The notes: generated by a model not told the origin, from the sequence alone. A stretch of 23,265 nt of DNA from CAZNLH01 sp964573995 (GCA_964573995.1 CAZNLH010000034.1:1-23265); one strand, 5' to 3'; numbered from the stretch's first letter, positions 14,284 through 23,214 are shown. Numbers and translations are program-made.

Positions 14284-17139
14284 ATGAACCCGATAAAGGA
14301 ACTGGGTGAATATGGCCAGTCTGTATGGTTGGACTACATCCGGCACGGCCTGATTACGAGCGGTGAATTGCGACGGCTTGTGGAAGAAGACGACCTCGCC
14401 GGAGTCACCTCCAATCCATCCATATTCGAAAAGGCCATCACGGGGAGCACCGATTACTCAGATGTACTGGAGGAACTCCGGCTGCAAGAAACGGATGTCA
14501 TGGGGCTTTACGAGGCCCTCGTAGTCCGAGACATCCAGGATGCCGCGGACGTATTGAAGGCAGTCTACGAGAGGACGAACGGCAGGGACGGCTACGTGAG
14601 CCTCGAGGTCTCACCGTACTTGGCCCATGATACGGATGGGACGATTAGAGAGGTGATACGGCTGCATGAGAAGGTAGGCAGGGACAACCTGATGCTCAAG
14701 GTGCCGGCCACCGAGGAGGGTATACCCGCTATAGAGAGACTCCTCGCTGAGGGGATAAACGTCAATGTCACGCTCCTCTTCTCGCGGGAGGCTTACGCGA
14801 GGGTCGTCGAGGCGTATATAAGGGGTCTGGAGAGATTTTCAGCAGCAGGTGGAGACGTGAGCCGGGTGGCAAGCGTAGCGAGTTTTTTCGTGAGCCGGAT
14901 CGATACCGCCGTGGATGCGGCGATCTCGGAGCGCCTGGGTGAAGTTCCCGGCGGGCCGGAGGACAGGGCTGTTCTGCAGCGTCTCCTGGGGAAGGTGGCC
15001 ATCGCGAACGCCAAACTTGCATACCAGCATTACAAAGATACCTTCGCCGGTGATCGCTGGCAGGCGCTGGAGGCAAAGGGGGCCCGAACTCAGCGACTGC
15101 TCTGGGCGAGCACCAGCACCAAGAATCCCAATTACTCCGATGTCCTCTATGTCGAGCAACTCATCGGCGCAGATACGGTCAATACGATCCCCCCCTCTAC
15201 TTATGAGGCCTTCAAGAATCACGGGCACCCCAGGCCGAGCCTTGAAGAGGGGATCGAGGATGCCGAAGAGGTGATAGGTTCCCTCGACCGGGCGGGGATC
15301 TCCATGAGTGAGATCACTGACAGGTTGCTCGATGACGGGGTTCGTCTATTTTCGGAGGCCTTCGGGAAGTTGTTGAACGCGCTGGACAGGCGATGTCAAG
15401 GGGCGACCTCGACAGTCATAGACACCCAGGCCTTCTCGCTTCCCAAGGAACTCGACTCCGCTGTCCATCGGGCACTCGAAGAGTGTCGGGACAGCGGTGG
15501 GGTGAGGAGGCTCTGGTCACGGGACGCCTCACTCTGGACCCGATCGAACGAATCGGACTGGATGGGATGGCTGGGGATATCGGAGGTCGAGTTGAAGGAC
15601 ATCGAAATGCTCAAGGAGGTCACGGAAGAGGTCAGGCGTGTGGGGTTCACCCACTGCTTGCTCCTCGGGATGGGCGGTTCGAGCCTGTGCCCTGAAGTCA
15701 TATCGCGCACCTTTGGCAGGGCCGCCGGACAGCCGCGGCTCCTGGTGCTGGACTCCACCGATCCGGACCAGATCAGGGCATGTGAGCGGGCGGTGGACCT
15801 AGAACGCACTTTGTTCATCGTGGCAAGCAAGTCCGGGACTACGCTGGAGCCGAACATCCTGATGGAGTATTTCATGGGAAGGGTCAGGGAGGTGACAGGC
15901 GCACGGGAAGTGGGAGATAGGTTCATGGCGATCACGGACCCCGGATCGCAGTTGGAGAGGATTGCGGAGCGGGAGGGTTTTCGCCGTGTCTTTCACGGGA
16001 TACCCTCCATCGGGGGGCGTTATTCGGCCCTATCTAATTTCGGGATGGTCCCGGCATCGGTGATGGGTGTGGATGTGGAGGGATTGCTCGACCACGCGGG
16101 GAGGATGGAGACCTCGTGTTCTCCGTGCATTCCTGTGGAAGAGAATCCCGGGGCGATGCTCGGCCTGGCTCTCGGAGCCCTTTACCGGGAAGGCCACGAC
16201 AAGGTGACTGTGATTGCCTCGCCAGGGATCGGGGATTTCGGTGCATGGTTGGAGCAGTTGATGGCCGAGTCGACCGGCAAGGAAGGCAAGGGACTGGTCC
16301 CGGTGGCAGGTGAGACGTTGTGGCCGGCCGGGGTATACGGCGATGACCGCGTCTTCGTGTACATCAGGCTGGAATCGGGACCTGACTTCGAACAGGACCG
16401 GGCGTTAGAGGCGATCAAGGCGGCAGGTCAGCCGGCAATTCGGATAGATTTAGGGAAGGAGATCGACCTGGGGGGGGAATTCTTCCGTTGGATGTTCGCG
16501 ACAGCGGTCGCGGGCTCGGTGATGGAGATAAACCCGTTCGACCAGCCCGATGTCGAGTCCAGCAAGGCAGCCACGCGGAAGATGATGGGGGAATACGAGA
16601 AGGGTGGCGCCCTCCCGCCGGAAGAGGCCTTCTTCGAGGATGACCGTCTGAGGCTGTTCGCCGACGCCGAGAACGTGAAGGACTTGGAAGAGGCTGTGGG
16701 TGGGGAACGCTCAACGATCAGGTACCTGCGTGCCCACCTGGATCGCCTGCGGGCGGGGGATTATTTCGCGATCCTGGCTTACCTCAACAGGGACGAGGAG
16801 ACCCGAGATGTCCTCCAGGACATGAGACTGTCGGTCCGCGATAGGAGGCATGTGGCCACGACCATGGGATTCGGGCCGCGATACCTCCATTCGACGGGCC
16901 AGTTGTTCAAGGGCGGGCCGGCCGCTGGCCTTTTCCTCATGGTTACGAGGGATGAGGCCGAGGACTTGCCCATACCCGGCCGGAAGTTCACCTTCGGCGT
17001 TGTGAAGGCGGCCCAGGCGCGCGGAGACCTCGATGTACTTGCCGGGCGGGGAAGGCGTGTCCTGAGGGTTCACCTCGGTGCCGATTACCGTGCAGGCCTG
17101 GCGGCCCTTAGGGAGGCCCTGCGGCAGGCGCTGGAATAG
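14284..17139 (+). CDS. Bifunctional transaldolase/phosphoglucose isomerase
   Basis: This 951-residue protein fuses two enzymes. Residues 1-370 are transaldolase: MNPIKELGEYGQSVWLDYIR, VTSNPSIFEKAI at 41-52, and Schiff-base Lys139 in NLMLKVPATEEG. Residues about 385-951 are phosphoglucose isomerase: LLLGMGGSSLCPEV at 459-472, SKSGTTLEPN at 515-524, and IPSIGGRYSALSNFGMVP at 573-590, then ESTGKEGKGLVPV and a long helical tail containing YLHSTGQLFKGGP. Fusions of this length and order are known in several bacterial phyla. The product would interconvert C3/C7 and C4/C6 sugars and return fructose-6-phosphate to glucose-6-phosphate. The ATG at 14284 has AAGGAG seven bases upstream and gives the typical transaldolase N-terminus; an in-frame ATG at 14221 would add 21 very basic residues. 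Confidence 0.96.
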   Translation: MNPIKELGEYGQSVWLDYIRHGLITSGELRRLVEEDDLAGVTSNPSIFEKAITGSTDYSDVLEELRLQETDVMGLYEALVVRDIQDAADVLKAVYERTNGRDGYVSLEVSPYLAHDTDGTIREVIRLHEKVGRDNLMLKVPATEEGIPAIERLLAEGINVNVTLLFSREAYARVVEAYIRGLERFSAAGGDVSRVASVASFFVSRIDTAVDAAISERLGEVPGGPEDRAVLQRLLGKVAIANAKLAYQHYKDTFAGDRWQALEAKGARTQRLLWASTSTKNPNYSDVLYVEQLIGADTVNTIPPSTYEAFKNHGHPRPSLEEGIEDAEEVIGSLDRAGISMSEITDRLLDDGVRLFSEAFGKLLNALDRRCQGATSTVIDTQAFSLPKELDSAVHRALEECRDSGGVRRLWSRDASLWTRSNESDWMGWLGISEVELKDIEMLKEVTEEVRRVGFTHCLLLGMGGSSLCPEVISRTFGRAAGQPRLLVLDSTDPDQIRACERAVDLERTLFIVASKSGTTLEPNILMEYFMGRVREVTGAREVGDRFMAITDPGSQLERIAEREGFRRVFHGIPSIGGRYSALSNFGMVPASVMGVDVEGLLDHAGRMETSCSPCIPVEENPGAMLGLALGALYREGHDKVTVIASPGIGDFGAWLEQLMAESTGKEGKGLVPVAGETLWPAGVYGDDRVFVYIRLESGPDFEQDRALEAIKAAGQPAIRIDLGKEIDLGGEFFRWMFATAVAGSVMEINPFDQPDVESSKAATRKMMGEYEKGGALPPEEAFFEDDRLRLFADAENVKDLEEAVGGERSTIRYLRAHLDRLRAGDYFAILAYLNRDEETRDVLQDMRLSVRDRRHVATTMGFGPRYLHSTGQLFKGGPAAGLFLMVTRDEAEDLPIPGRKFTFGVVKAAQARGDLDVLAGRGRRVLRVHLGADYRAGLAALREALRQALE

Positions 17140-17223
17140 ATTGTCCTTACGGGTGAACGCTTCATCATGTAGAGATTTCTGCTTGCTGCGTTTGATCATG
17201 GAGGCGGTCATTACATGAGATGC

Positions 17224-17242
17224 GCCCCCTGGAGTGGGGGGC
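17224..17242 (+). other. GC hairpin between two possible gnd starts
   Basis: GCCCCC at 17224-17229 pairs with GGGGGC at 17237-17242 around a seven-base loop. It lies between an in-frame ATG at 17215, which has GGAGG ten bases upstream, and the preferred gnd ATG at 17278. There is no following T-run, so it is not a standard terminator. A role in limiting translation is only a possibility. Confidence 0.35.
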
Positions 17243-17277
17243 TGCTCGCCGTTTCGCACGTTGAAAGGGGTGTAACG

Positions 17278-18273
17278 ATGGAGATTGGAATAGCTGGCCT
17301 GGGAAAGATGGGCTCGAGGATAACAGGACGCCTGTTGGATGGTGGACATGGGTGTGTTGTATTCAACCGGCATCCCGAGAAGGCCGAAGTCCTTGTTGCA
17401 GAGGGCGCTAAGGCAGCTTCCTCGCTGGATGAACTCGTCGCCGCGCTGAAGCCGCCGAGGGTCGTCTGGGTGATGGTTCCGGCCGGCGACCCGACGGAGT
17501 CGGTGGCCATGGAACTAGCCGGTAATATGGAGGCTGGAGACGTTATCATAGATGGCGGCAACTCGTATTTCAAGGATGACGTGCGACGATCGAAGGCAGT
17601 GAAGCAGAGGGGGATTCACTATGTGGACATCGGCACAAGCGGCGGCGTCTGGGGGAGAGAGAGGGGATTTTGTCTCATGATAGGGGGAGAGGACGATGTC
17701 GTGAAGAGGCTCGATCCCATATTCAAGACGCTTGCTCCCGGTAAGGGCGATATATCAAGGACTTCCGGGCGGGAAAAGGTCGGCGGGACGGCCGAGGAGG
17801 GATATCTCCACTGTGGTCCGTCCGGCGCCGGGCACTTCGTCAAGATGGTCCACAACGGCATCGAGTATGGCCTGATGCAGGCGTACGCAGAGGGATTCGA
17901 TATCCTGCGCAACGCAAATTCAGAGGGATTGCTGCCGGGGCAGCGGTATGATATCAAGGTGGCCGACGTGGCGGAGGTGTGGCGCCGCGGCAGCATAATA
18001 GGTTCCTGGCTTCTCGACCTCGTCGCAGCGGCGCTCATCGAGGATCCGGGCCTGTCAAGTTACGAGGGCGTAGTCCAGGACTCGGGCGAGGGACGCTGGA
18101 TGGTCATGACCGCCATCGAGGAGGCGGTGCCAGTCGATGCGATATCGGCTGCACTGTACGCCCGGTTTCGGTCTCGGCGGGAGCACACATTCGCCGAGAA
18201 GGTCCTTTCGGCAATGCGCAAGAAGTTCGGAGGCCATCTTGAGCCGCATCCACCGGGAAGGGGCAAGCCTTGA
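17278..18273 (+). CDS. gnd: 6-phosphogluconate dehydrogenase, decarboxylating, short form
   Basis: This 331-residue enzyme oxidises and decarboxylates 6-phosphogluconate to ribulose-5-phosphate. It shows the Rossmann motif GLGKMG at 7-12, NRHPEK after the second strand, IDGGNSYFKDD at 91-101, TSGGVWGRERGFCLMIGG at 120-137, and the active-site GPSGAGHFVKMVHNGIEYG at 180-198 with Lys189 and Asn193. QDSGEGRW near the C-terminus replaces the long-form KGTGKW-type segment. The length matches the short class (about 300-335 residues), not the 470-residue E. coli type; short enzymes are often NAD-linked, but the cofactor cannot be settled here. ATG 17278 has AAAGGGG seven bases upstream and starts the Rossmann fold directly. 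Upstream ATG 17215 would add 21 residues. Confidence 0.93.
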   Translation: MEIGIAGLGKMGSRITGRLLDGGHGCVVFNRHPEKAEVLVAEGAKAASSLDELVAALKPPRVVWVMVPAGDPTESVAMELAGNMEAGDVIIDGGNSYFKDDVRRSKAVKQRGIHYVDIGTSGGVWGRERGFCLMIGGEDDVVKRLDPIFKTLAPGKGDISRTSGREKVGGTAEEGYLHCGPSGAGHFVKMVHNGIEYGLMQAYAEGFDILRNANSEGLLPGQRYDIKVADVAEVWRRGSIIGSWLLDLVAAALIEDPGLSSYEGVVQDSGEGRWMVMTAIEEAVPVDAISAALYARFRSRREHTFAEKVLSAMRKKFGGHLEPHPPGRGKP

Positions 18274-18298
18274 CCATCTGACTATGCGGAGAGTGATA

Positions 18299-19840
18299 AT
18301 GGAAAGCAAGACTGAAGGGAACACCGGTGTCGATGGCCAGGCCTTACGTGTTGGCCCCTGCGTCTTCGTAATCTTCGGTGCATCAGGTGACCTTACCAAG
18401 CGGAAACTCATCCCCGCGCTTTACAACCTCTACAGGAACGGATTACTGCCGGACGAGTTTGCCGTAATAGGCTTCGCCCGCAGGGACCTGAGCGACGATG
18501 ACTTTCGGGAGAAGGTCCGAAAGGACCTCGTGGACTACGCGGCTGTTCCTGTTGAAAAGAGGTTCCTGGAATGGATAGAACCTCGCCTATATTACCTCCA
18601 GGGCACCTTTCAAGATGAGGCTGCATACGGGAGACTAAAGGGGTTGCTGGCGGATATCGAGGAGCAACGCGGGACTGGGGGTAACTGCCTGTATTACCTT
18701 GCCACCGCCCCGGACTTTTTCCGCGAGATAATCGACCAACTCGGCGCCGCGGGCCTCGCCCGCGAGGAGGCCGGCAATTGGAGCCGCGTGGTCATAGAGA
18801 AGCCGTTCGGGCGCGACCTTGACTCCGCGGAGGCCCTCAACCGTGACATCTGGAGGGTATTGCGCGAGGACCAGGTCTACCGAATAGATCACTATCTCGG
18901 GAAGGAGACCGTACAGAACATACTGGTCTTCAGGTTCTCAAACGGCATCTTCGAGCCGACCTGGAACCGGCGATACGTTGATAACGTCCAGGTCACGGTG
19001 GCGGAAGACCTTGGTGTGGAGCAGCGGGGTGGGTATTACGATAAGGCGGGCGCCCTTAGGGATATGGTGCCCAATCACATATTCCAGTTGATCACCCTTA
19101 CCGCCATGGAACCGCCCATATCCTTCGAAGCGGACGCCGTCCGCGACGAGCAGGCCAAGATCCTGCGTGCTATCCAACCGATATCCCCCGAGGATGTCCT
19201 CTCCCGTGCGGTCAGGGGTCAGTACGGAGAGGGAACAGTAGGGGGGGGACGCGTTGGGGGGTACCGGTCGGAGCCGAAGGTCTCGCCCGACTCCCTCACT
19301 GAGACCTTCGTGGCGATGAAACTGTACATCGATAACTGGAGATGGGCTGGAGTCCCCTTCTTCCTCAGGACCGGAAAGAGGATGCCATGCCGGGGCACGG
19401 AGATAGTGATCCAGTTCAAGCGAGCCCCGTTCGTCCTCTTCCGTGAGACACCCGTGGAGAGGTTGAAACCGAACGTCCTCGTCTTGAGGATACAGCCCGA
19501 TGAGGGGATATCCATGAGTTTCGGGGCGAAGATTCCCGGGCCGGTAGTGGACCTGGGGACCGTCGACATGAATTTCCACTACCAGGATTATTTCGGCGCC
19601 CGCCCAAGCACTGGTTACGAGAGGCTCCTGTATGACGGGATGTTGGGAGATGCCACCCTATTCCAGCGTGCCGACATGATAGAGGCCGGCTGGCGCGTGG
19701 TCCAACCCGTTCTGGATGTATGGCAGGCATTGCCCCCCAGGGACTTTCCAAACTACGCAGCCGGGACCTGGGGTCCGGCAGATGCGAATGATCTTCTCAA
19801 CGAGGAGGGATTTACATGGCGACAGTGCGGAGTAGCATGA
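18299..19840 (+). CDS. zwf: Glucose-6-phosphate 1-dehydrogenase
   Basis: This 513-residue enzyme catalyses the committed step of the oxidative pentose phosphate pathway, making 6-phosphogluconolactone and reduced nicotinamide cofactor. The nucleotide-binding GASGDLTKRKL lies at 27-37. The active-site signature RIDHYLGKE lies at 195-203, with substrate-binding His198 and Lys202, and His260 in DMVPNHIFQL corresponds to the general-base histidine known from Leuconostoc. YIDNWRWAGVPFFLRTGKRM is the conserved substrate-site segment of the C-terminal domain. The ATG at 18299 has GGAG seven bases upstream; an in-frame ATG at 18284 is possible but lacks a ribosome site. It follows gnd by 25 bases and its last 25 bases overlap glk, so the genes are one transcription unit. 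Confidence 0.97.
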   Translation: MESKTEGNTGVDGQALRVGPCVFVIFGASGDLTKRKLIPALYNLYRNGLLPDEFAVIGFARRDLSDDDFREKVRKDLVDYAAVPVEKRFLEWIEPRLYYLQGTFQDEAAYGRLKGLLADIEEQRGTGGNCLYYLATAPDFFREIIDQLGAAGLAREEAGNWSRVVIEKPFGRDLDSAEALNRDIWRVLREDQVYRIDHYLGKETVQNILVFRFSNGIFEPTWNRRYVDNVQVTVAEDLGVEQRGGYYDKAGALRDMVPNHIFQLITLTAMEPPISFEADAVRDEQAKILRAIQPISPEDVLSRAVRGQYGEGTVGGGRVGGYRSEPKVSPDSLTETFVAMKLYIDNWRWAGVPFFLRTGKRMPCRGTEIVIQFKRAPFVLFRETPVERLKPNVLVLRIQPDEGISMSFGAKIPGPVVDLGTVDMNFHYQDYFGARPSTGYERLLYDGMLGDATLFQRADMIEAGWRVVQPVLDVWQALPPRDFPNYAAGTWGPADANDLLNEEGFTWRQCGVA

Positions 19841-20823
19841 TCCTTGCCGGCGACATCGGCGGCACTCACACGCGCCTCGCCCTCTTCGATCCTGGAGAGG
19901 AGAGGTTGACTCCGCTCGGCCTGAGGGTATATCAGAGCCGGAAATACGAAGACCTGGGCGAGATAGCCCGGGATTTTCTCGGAGGCCGCCGAGAGCGGAT
20001 TGCCTTCGCCTGCTTCGCTGTCGCCTGTCCAGTCCAGGGGGGCAGGTGCGAGACGCCTAACCTCGCCTGGGTCGTGGATTCGAACGAGTTGGCATCCGGC
20101 TTGAGCCTTGATTCGGTGGAGATAGTAAACGACCTCGTTGCCAACGCGTACGGCATCGAGGTGCTGGAGGAAGATGACTTCGAGGTCTTGAGCAGTGGTA
20201 CCCGGATGGAGGGAGGAAACGCGGCCCTGATCTCTGCGGGGACCGGTCTGGGGGAAGCCGGCCTCTTCCGTGACCGATCACTTTATCGGCCGTTTGCCTC
20301 TGAAGGGGGTCATTCCGACTTCGCACCGCGGGGGGAATTGGAGGTAGAGTTGCTGCGTTTCTTAGGTGCGCAATTCGGTCATGTCAGCGTGGAGCGTGTC
20401 TTGTCGGGGCCAGGCCTGTACAATATCTACCGCTTTCTAAGGGAGAGGAGCCATGATCCGGAGCCAGGATGGCTCTCCGACCAGATTGCCGCCGGGGATC
20501 CCCCGGCGGTTATCACCCAGGAGGCGCTCGCCGGGCGTTCGGAGACCTGCGGGAGGGGCCTCGACCTGTTCGTATCAATCTACGGGGCGGAGGCCGGGAA
20601 CCTGGCGCTGAAGTTCATGGCCACGGGAGGCGTTTATATCGGGGGAGGGATAGCGCCGAAGATCGTCGGCAAGTTGAAGGATGGCGCCTTCCTGGAGTCT
20701 TTCCGTGACAAGGGGAGGATGAGGCCCATCCTGGAGTCCGTACCGCTGCGTGTCATCCTGAACGATAAGACCGCCCTGCTTGGGGCCGCGAATGTTGCGC
20801 GCAGGAGATTGTCGGGGTCGTGA
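19816..20823 (+). CDS. glk: Glucokinase, Glk family
   Basis: This 335-residue ATP-dependent glucokinase supplies glucose-6-phosphate to Zwf in the same operon. It is of the Glk type rather than the ROK type: the phosphate loop is AGDIGGTHTRLALF at 11-24, the catalytic aspartate is Asp106 in EIVNDLVANAYG, and ISAGTGLGEAGLF and EGGHSDFAPRGELE follow. The ROK zinc-binding cysteine motif is absent. MATGGVYIGGGIAP marks the C-terminal nucleotide site. ATG 19816 is preferred because GAGGAGGG lies six bases upstream, although it places the start 25 bases inside zwf. ATG 19837, which overlaps the zwf stop as ATGA, is a shorter alternative beginning MILAGDIGG. Confidence 0.93.
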   Translation: MATVRSSMILAGDIGGTHTRLALFDPGEERLTPLGLRVYQSRKYEDLGEIARDFLGGRRERIAFACFAVACPVQGGRCETPNLAWVVDSNELASGLSLDSVEIVNDLVANAYGIEVLEEDDFEVLSSGTRMEGGNAALISAGTGLGEAGLFRDRSLYRPFASEGGHSDFAPRGELEVELLRFLGAQFGHVSVERVLSGPGLYNIYRFLRERSHDPEPGWLSDQIAAGDPPAVITQEALAGRSETCGRGLDLFVSIYGAEAGNLALKFMATGGVYIGGGIAPKIVGKLKDGAFLESFRDKGRMRPILESVPLRVILNDKTALLGAANVARRRLSGS

Positions 20824-20868
20824 CCGACGCCCTTTCCGGCTTCTCGCGCTGTGGTTTCTTCTTGAAAT

Positions 20869-21684
20869 ATGTCAAGTCATGATCCCAATGATTCGCCCTC
20901 GGTGAAACCCGCGGTTCGTGTCTTGGGCGACGTCGGGGAGATATCAAGGGCAGCCGCCGTGGAGTTCACCCGTAGTTCGATTGAGTCGGTCGAGCGTGCG
21001 GGCTTGTTCACCGTGGCCCTCTCCGGCGGATCAACGCCCGGGCCCTTGTACGCCCTGCTGGCGAACTCCTGCGAGCCCTATCGAAGACGCGTAGCATGGG
21101 ACCGCATACACTTCTTCTGGGGAGACGAACGGCACGTCCCGCCAGACAGCCCGGAGAGCAACTACCGGATGGCGGAGGAGTGGCTGCTGTCAAGGGTCCC
21201 AGTCCCAGCAGGAAACATTCACAGGATCCAAGGTGAACTGCCGGACCCCGGGGAGGCGGCCGATGAGTATGAGCGTGATATTCGGCGCCACTTTCACCTG
21301 GCTGGCTCGGAGCGGCCACGGTTCGACTTGATCTTCCTCGGCATGGGGGAGGACGGGCATACGGCTTCCCTCTTCCCGGGTACCGCGATCCTACACGAGA
21401 GGGAGAGGCTCGCCTCGGCCGTGTGGGTCGACAAGATGCGATCCCACCGTATAAGTCTAACCCCGCCGGTCTTAAACAACGCGGCTTCCGTTATCTTTCT
21501 CGTCAGCGGGGTGGACAAGGCCGTGACGCTCGATGCGGTCCTGAACGGTCCCTATCGACCCGATCTCCTCCCGGCACAGTTGATCCGCCCCGTGAACGGC
21601 CGGCTCCTCTGGCTGGTGGACCGGGGCGTGGGCGGTCGAGATGGAGAACGAGTGCCGGACCCGATCAGCCCTCGTGAGGTATAG
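20869..21684 (+). CDS. pgl: 6-phosphogluconolactonase
   Basis: This 271-residue enzyme hydrolyses 6-phosphogluconolactone and closes the gap between Zwf and Gnd. It belongs to the glucosamine-6-phosphate isomerase-like fold. Diagnostic blocks are ALSGGSTPGPLY at 50-61, FFWGDERHVPPDSPESNYRM at 82-101, and FLGMGEDGHTASLFPGT at 156-172. The length is at the upper end of the family because of an N-terminal lead of about 15 residues (MSSHDPNDSPSVKP). No ribosome site precedes ATG 20869, so the true start could be GTG 20902 or depend on reinitiation after glk, 45 bases upstream. The last 20 bases overlap the 3' end of the convergent deiminase gene. Confidence 0.94.
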   Translation: MSSHDPNDSPSVKPAVRVLGDVGEISRAAAVEFTRSSIESVERAGLFTVALSGGSTPGPLYALLANSCEPYRRRVAWDRIHFFWGDERHVPPDSPESNYRMAEEWLLSRVPVPAGNIHRIQGELPDPGEAADEYERDIRRHFHLAGSERPRFDLIFLGMGEDGHTASLFPGTAILHERERLASAVWVDKMRSHRISLTPPVLNNAASVIFLVSGVDKAVTLDAVLNGPYRPDLLPAQLIRPVNGRLLWLVDRGVGGRDGERVPDPISPREV

Positions 21685-23167
21685 CCCTGTTCGTAGCCGG
21701 GATCGGGTCGAACACGGTAAATGAGTGGGCGCCCGGGGCGCCAATATACGGGTGGTTTTCTGAACGGCCCGAGGCGTCTTCGGCGTGGATGTAGTAATGA
21801 ACGTTGCTCCCGTTGGGGCACGGTGGGATGTAGGCGTCGTATTCGTAGTTGCCCACGTAATCCATTGCCACCTCGTTCCAGGTGCTGTCCGCCGTCCAGA
21901 AGACAGCCGGTGTGCCGTTGACGAGCGGCTTTCCGCTGTACGGGATGACCTCCGCCTCGATGAGGAACCCGTCCGCCGTGGGGCGTTGATAGCCGTGCAG
22001 GGGTGTGTGGTCTATGTACAGCATCTGGCCGTCTGTTATCCCCATGACACGGCAGTGCAGGGCATCGGTCGTGACCCAGGAGCCCGTGAACCCCAGGACC
22101 TCGTAACCCGGCATGGCCGCCCGGTAGGAGGCGATGGCGTCGTCATCCCAGGAACTCCCGGTGATCGGGACCAGCACCTTGTCGTTCAGGATGAGGGAGT
22201 TGACGTAGGGTTGACCGTTGGGGGTGTATACCCTGGCGACGTTGTACGGTGTGCCGTAGCAACTGGTCTGGCCCTCGAAATAAGCGACGGCGGCTTCTAT
22301 CTCGTCGTACTGGGTATCGCTCGGCGGCACTTCGATGATCATGATGGTCTCAGGCGAGAGGTACTTGGCCCAGCAATCGATGTGCTGGATGTACTCGCCG
22401 AGTGCGTCGGGTACCACGTGATAGGTGTCTATGCCCAGGTAGTCATGGACCATCTGATCGATTTCCGCGGGCGTCTTGTCGGGGTTCTCACTCCACACGA
22501 GGTCCGTGGAGACCGCTGTCCCGTGTCCGTCGGTCATATAGTTCCCGCCGGTCGTCACGAGGTCCATGGCATATACGGGGATGTTATTGGCCTGGCCGTA
22601 TTCCGACGGGATCTGGTTGTCGTTGGGGCGGGGTCGGTTGTAAATGAAGTCCACGATCCCCTCTTCACCGTTCCCGTTGATTATGAACCAGGGGCCGTAG
22701 TCGCGAGTCCAGTAACTGTCTGTTGGGGCGATCAGATAACTGCAATTGTCCGTGTTGACGCTGTGGCTCCGGTACTGCTGGTCGACAAAGTCCTCCTGGC
22801 TCGTGTTGGCGACTATTGTAACCACTTCAATGTCCTGTGACATCTCGGCGATTATATCGTAGGAGATGCCGAATGGATAACGGATCAGCGCGCCCTCCAT
22901 CGGCTCGAATTCGGCCGGCTGCCGGACGGGACCCGGAGGCGCCGAGGTCGGCTGGAAACCTTCGCCTATTTCATCGAGCCGCAGTAGTTCATCCGGCGTC
23001 AGCCAGTTGGGAAGGCTGTAAGGGTTGTTCTCGGCCCATTCTCTCTGCTGCTCCGGCGTCGGGTAGCCGCGTGGGAGCACCGCGTCCGCTGAATTAACCG
23101 AGAAGGCCGTGGCAAGCACAAGCGACACGGCCCAAGGCCACCACCTTGCAAGCAACCTGCAGATCAT
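21665..23167 (-). CDS. Secreted PPAD-type peptidylarginine deiminase with Ig-like domain
   Basis: This 500-residue protein has a Sec signal peptide (residues 1 to about 28) and a guanidino-group-modifying catalytic domain at about 80-405. Residues equivalent to the Porphyromonas gingivalis PPAD site, by spacing recalled from the literature, are Asp156 (WTRDYGPW), His262 and Asp264 (QHIDCW), Asn323 (YVNSL) and nucleophile Cys372 (DALHCRVMGI). Arg178 and Arg180 (YNRPRPND) match the PPAD pair that grips a C-terminal arginine carboxylate. Residues about 406-487 form an Ig-like domain (HYYIHAEDASGRSE). No type IX sorting domain follows. It would convert peptide arginine to citrulline outside the cytoplasm; an agmatine-deiminase-like role is less likely given the signal peptide and arginine pair. 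It stands alone behind its own promoter. Confidence 0.87.
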   Translation of the reverse strand: MICRLLARWWPWAVSLVLATAFSVNSADAVLPRGYPTPEQQREWAENNPYSLPNWLTPDELLRLDEIGEGFQPTSAPPGPVRQPAEFEPMEGALIRYPFGISYDIIAEMSQDIEVVTIVANTSQEDFVDQQYRSHSVNTDNCSYLIAPTDSYWTRDYGPWFIINGNGEEGIVDFIYNRPRPNDNQIPSEYGQANNIPVYAMDLVTTGGNYMTDGHGTAVSTDLVWSENPDKTPAEIDQMVHDYLGIDTYHVVPDALGEYIQHIDCWAKYLSPETIMIIEVPPSDTQYDEIEAAVAYFEGQTSCYGTPYNVARVYTPNGQPYVNSLILNDKVLVPITGSSWDDDAIASYRAAMPGYEVLGFTGSWVTTDALHCRVMGITDGQMLYIDHTPLHGYQRPTADGFLIEAEVIPYSGKPLVNGTPAVFWTADSTWNEVAMDYVGNYEYDAYIPPCPNGSNVHYYIHAEDASGRSENHPYIGAPGAHSFTVFDPIPATNRAIPHEG

Positions 23168-23214
23168 CTTGAGAGTCCTTTCCTTGGCGGAAAACAGATT
23201 GTCGATGTGGTCCC

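Noticed and set aside
21785..22840. Long plus-strand open frame of 351 codons opposite the deiminase gene
   Set aside because: It is the antisense of a well-supported gene with conserved catalytic motifs, has a valine- and arginine-rich composition and shows no recognisable domain.
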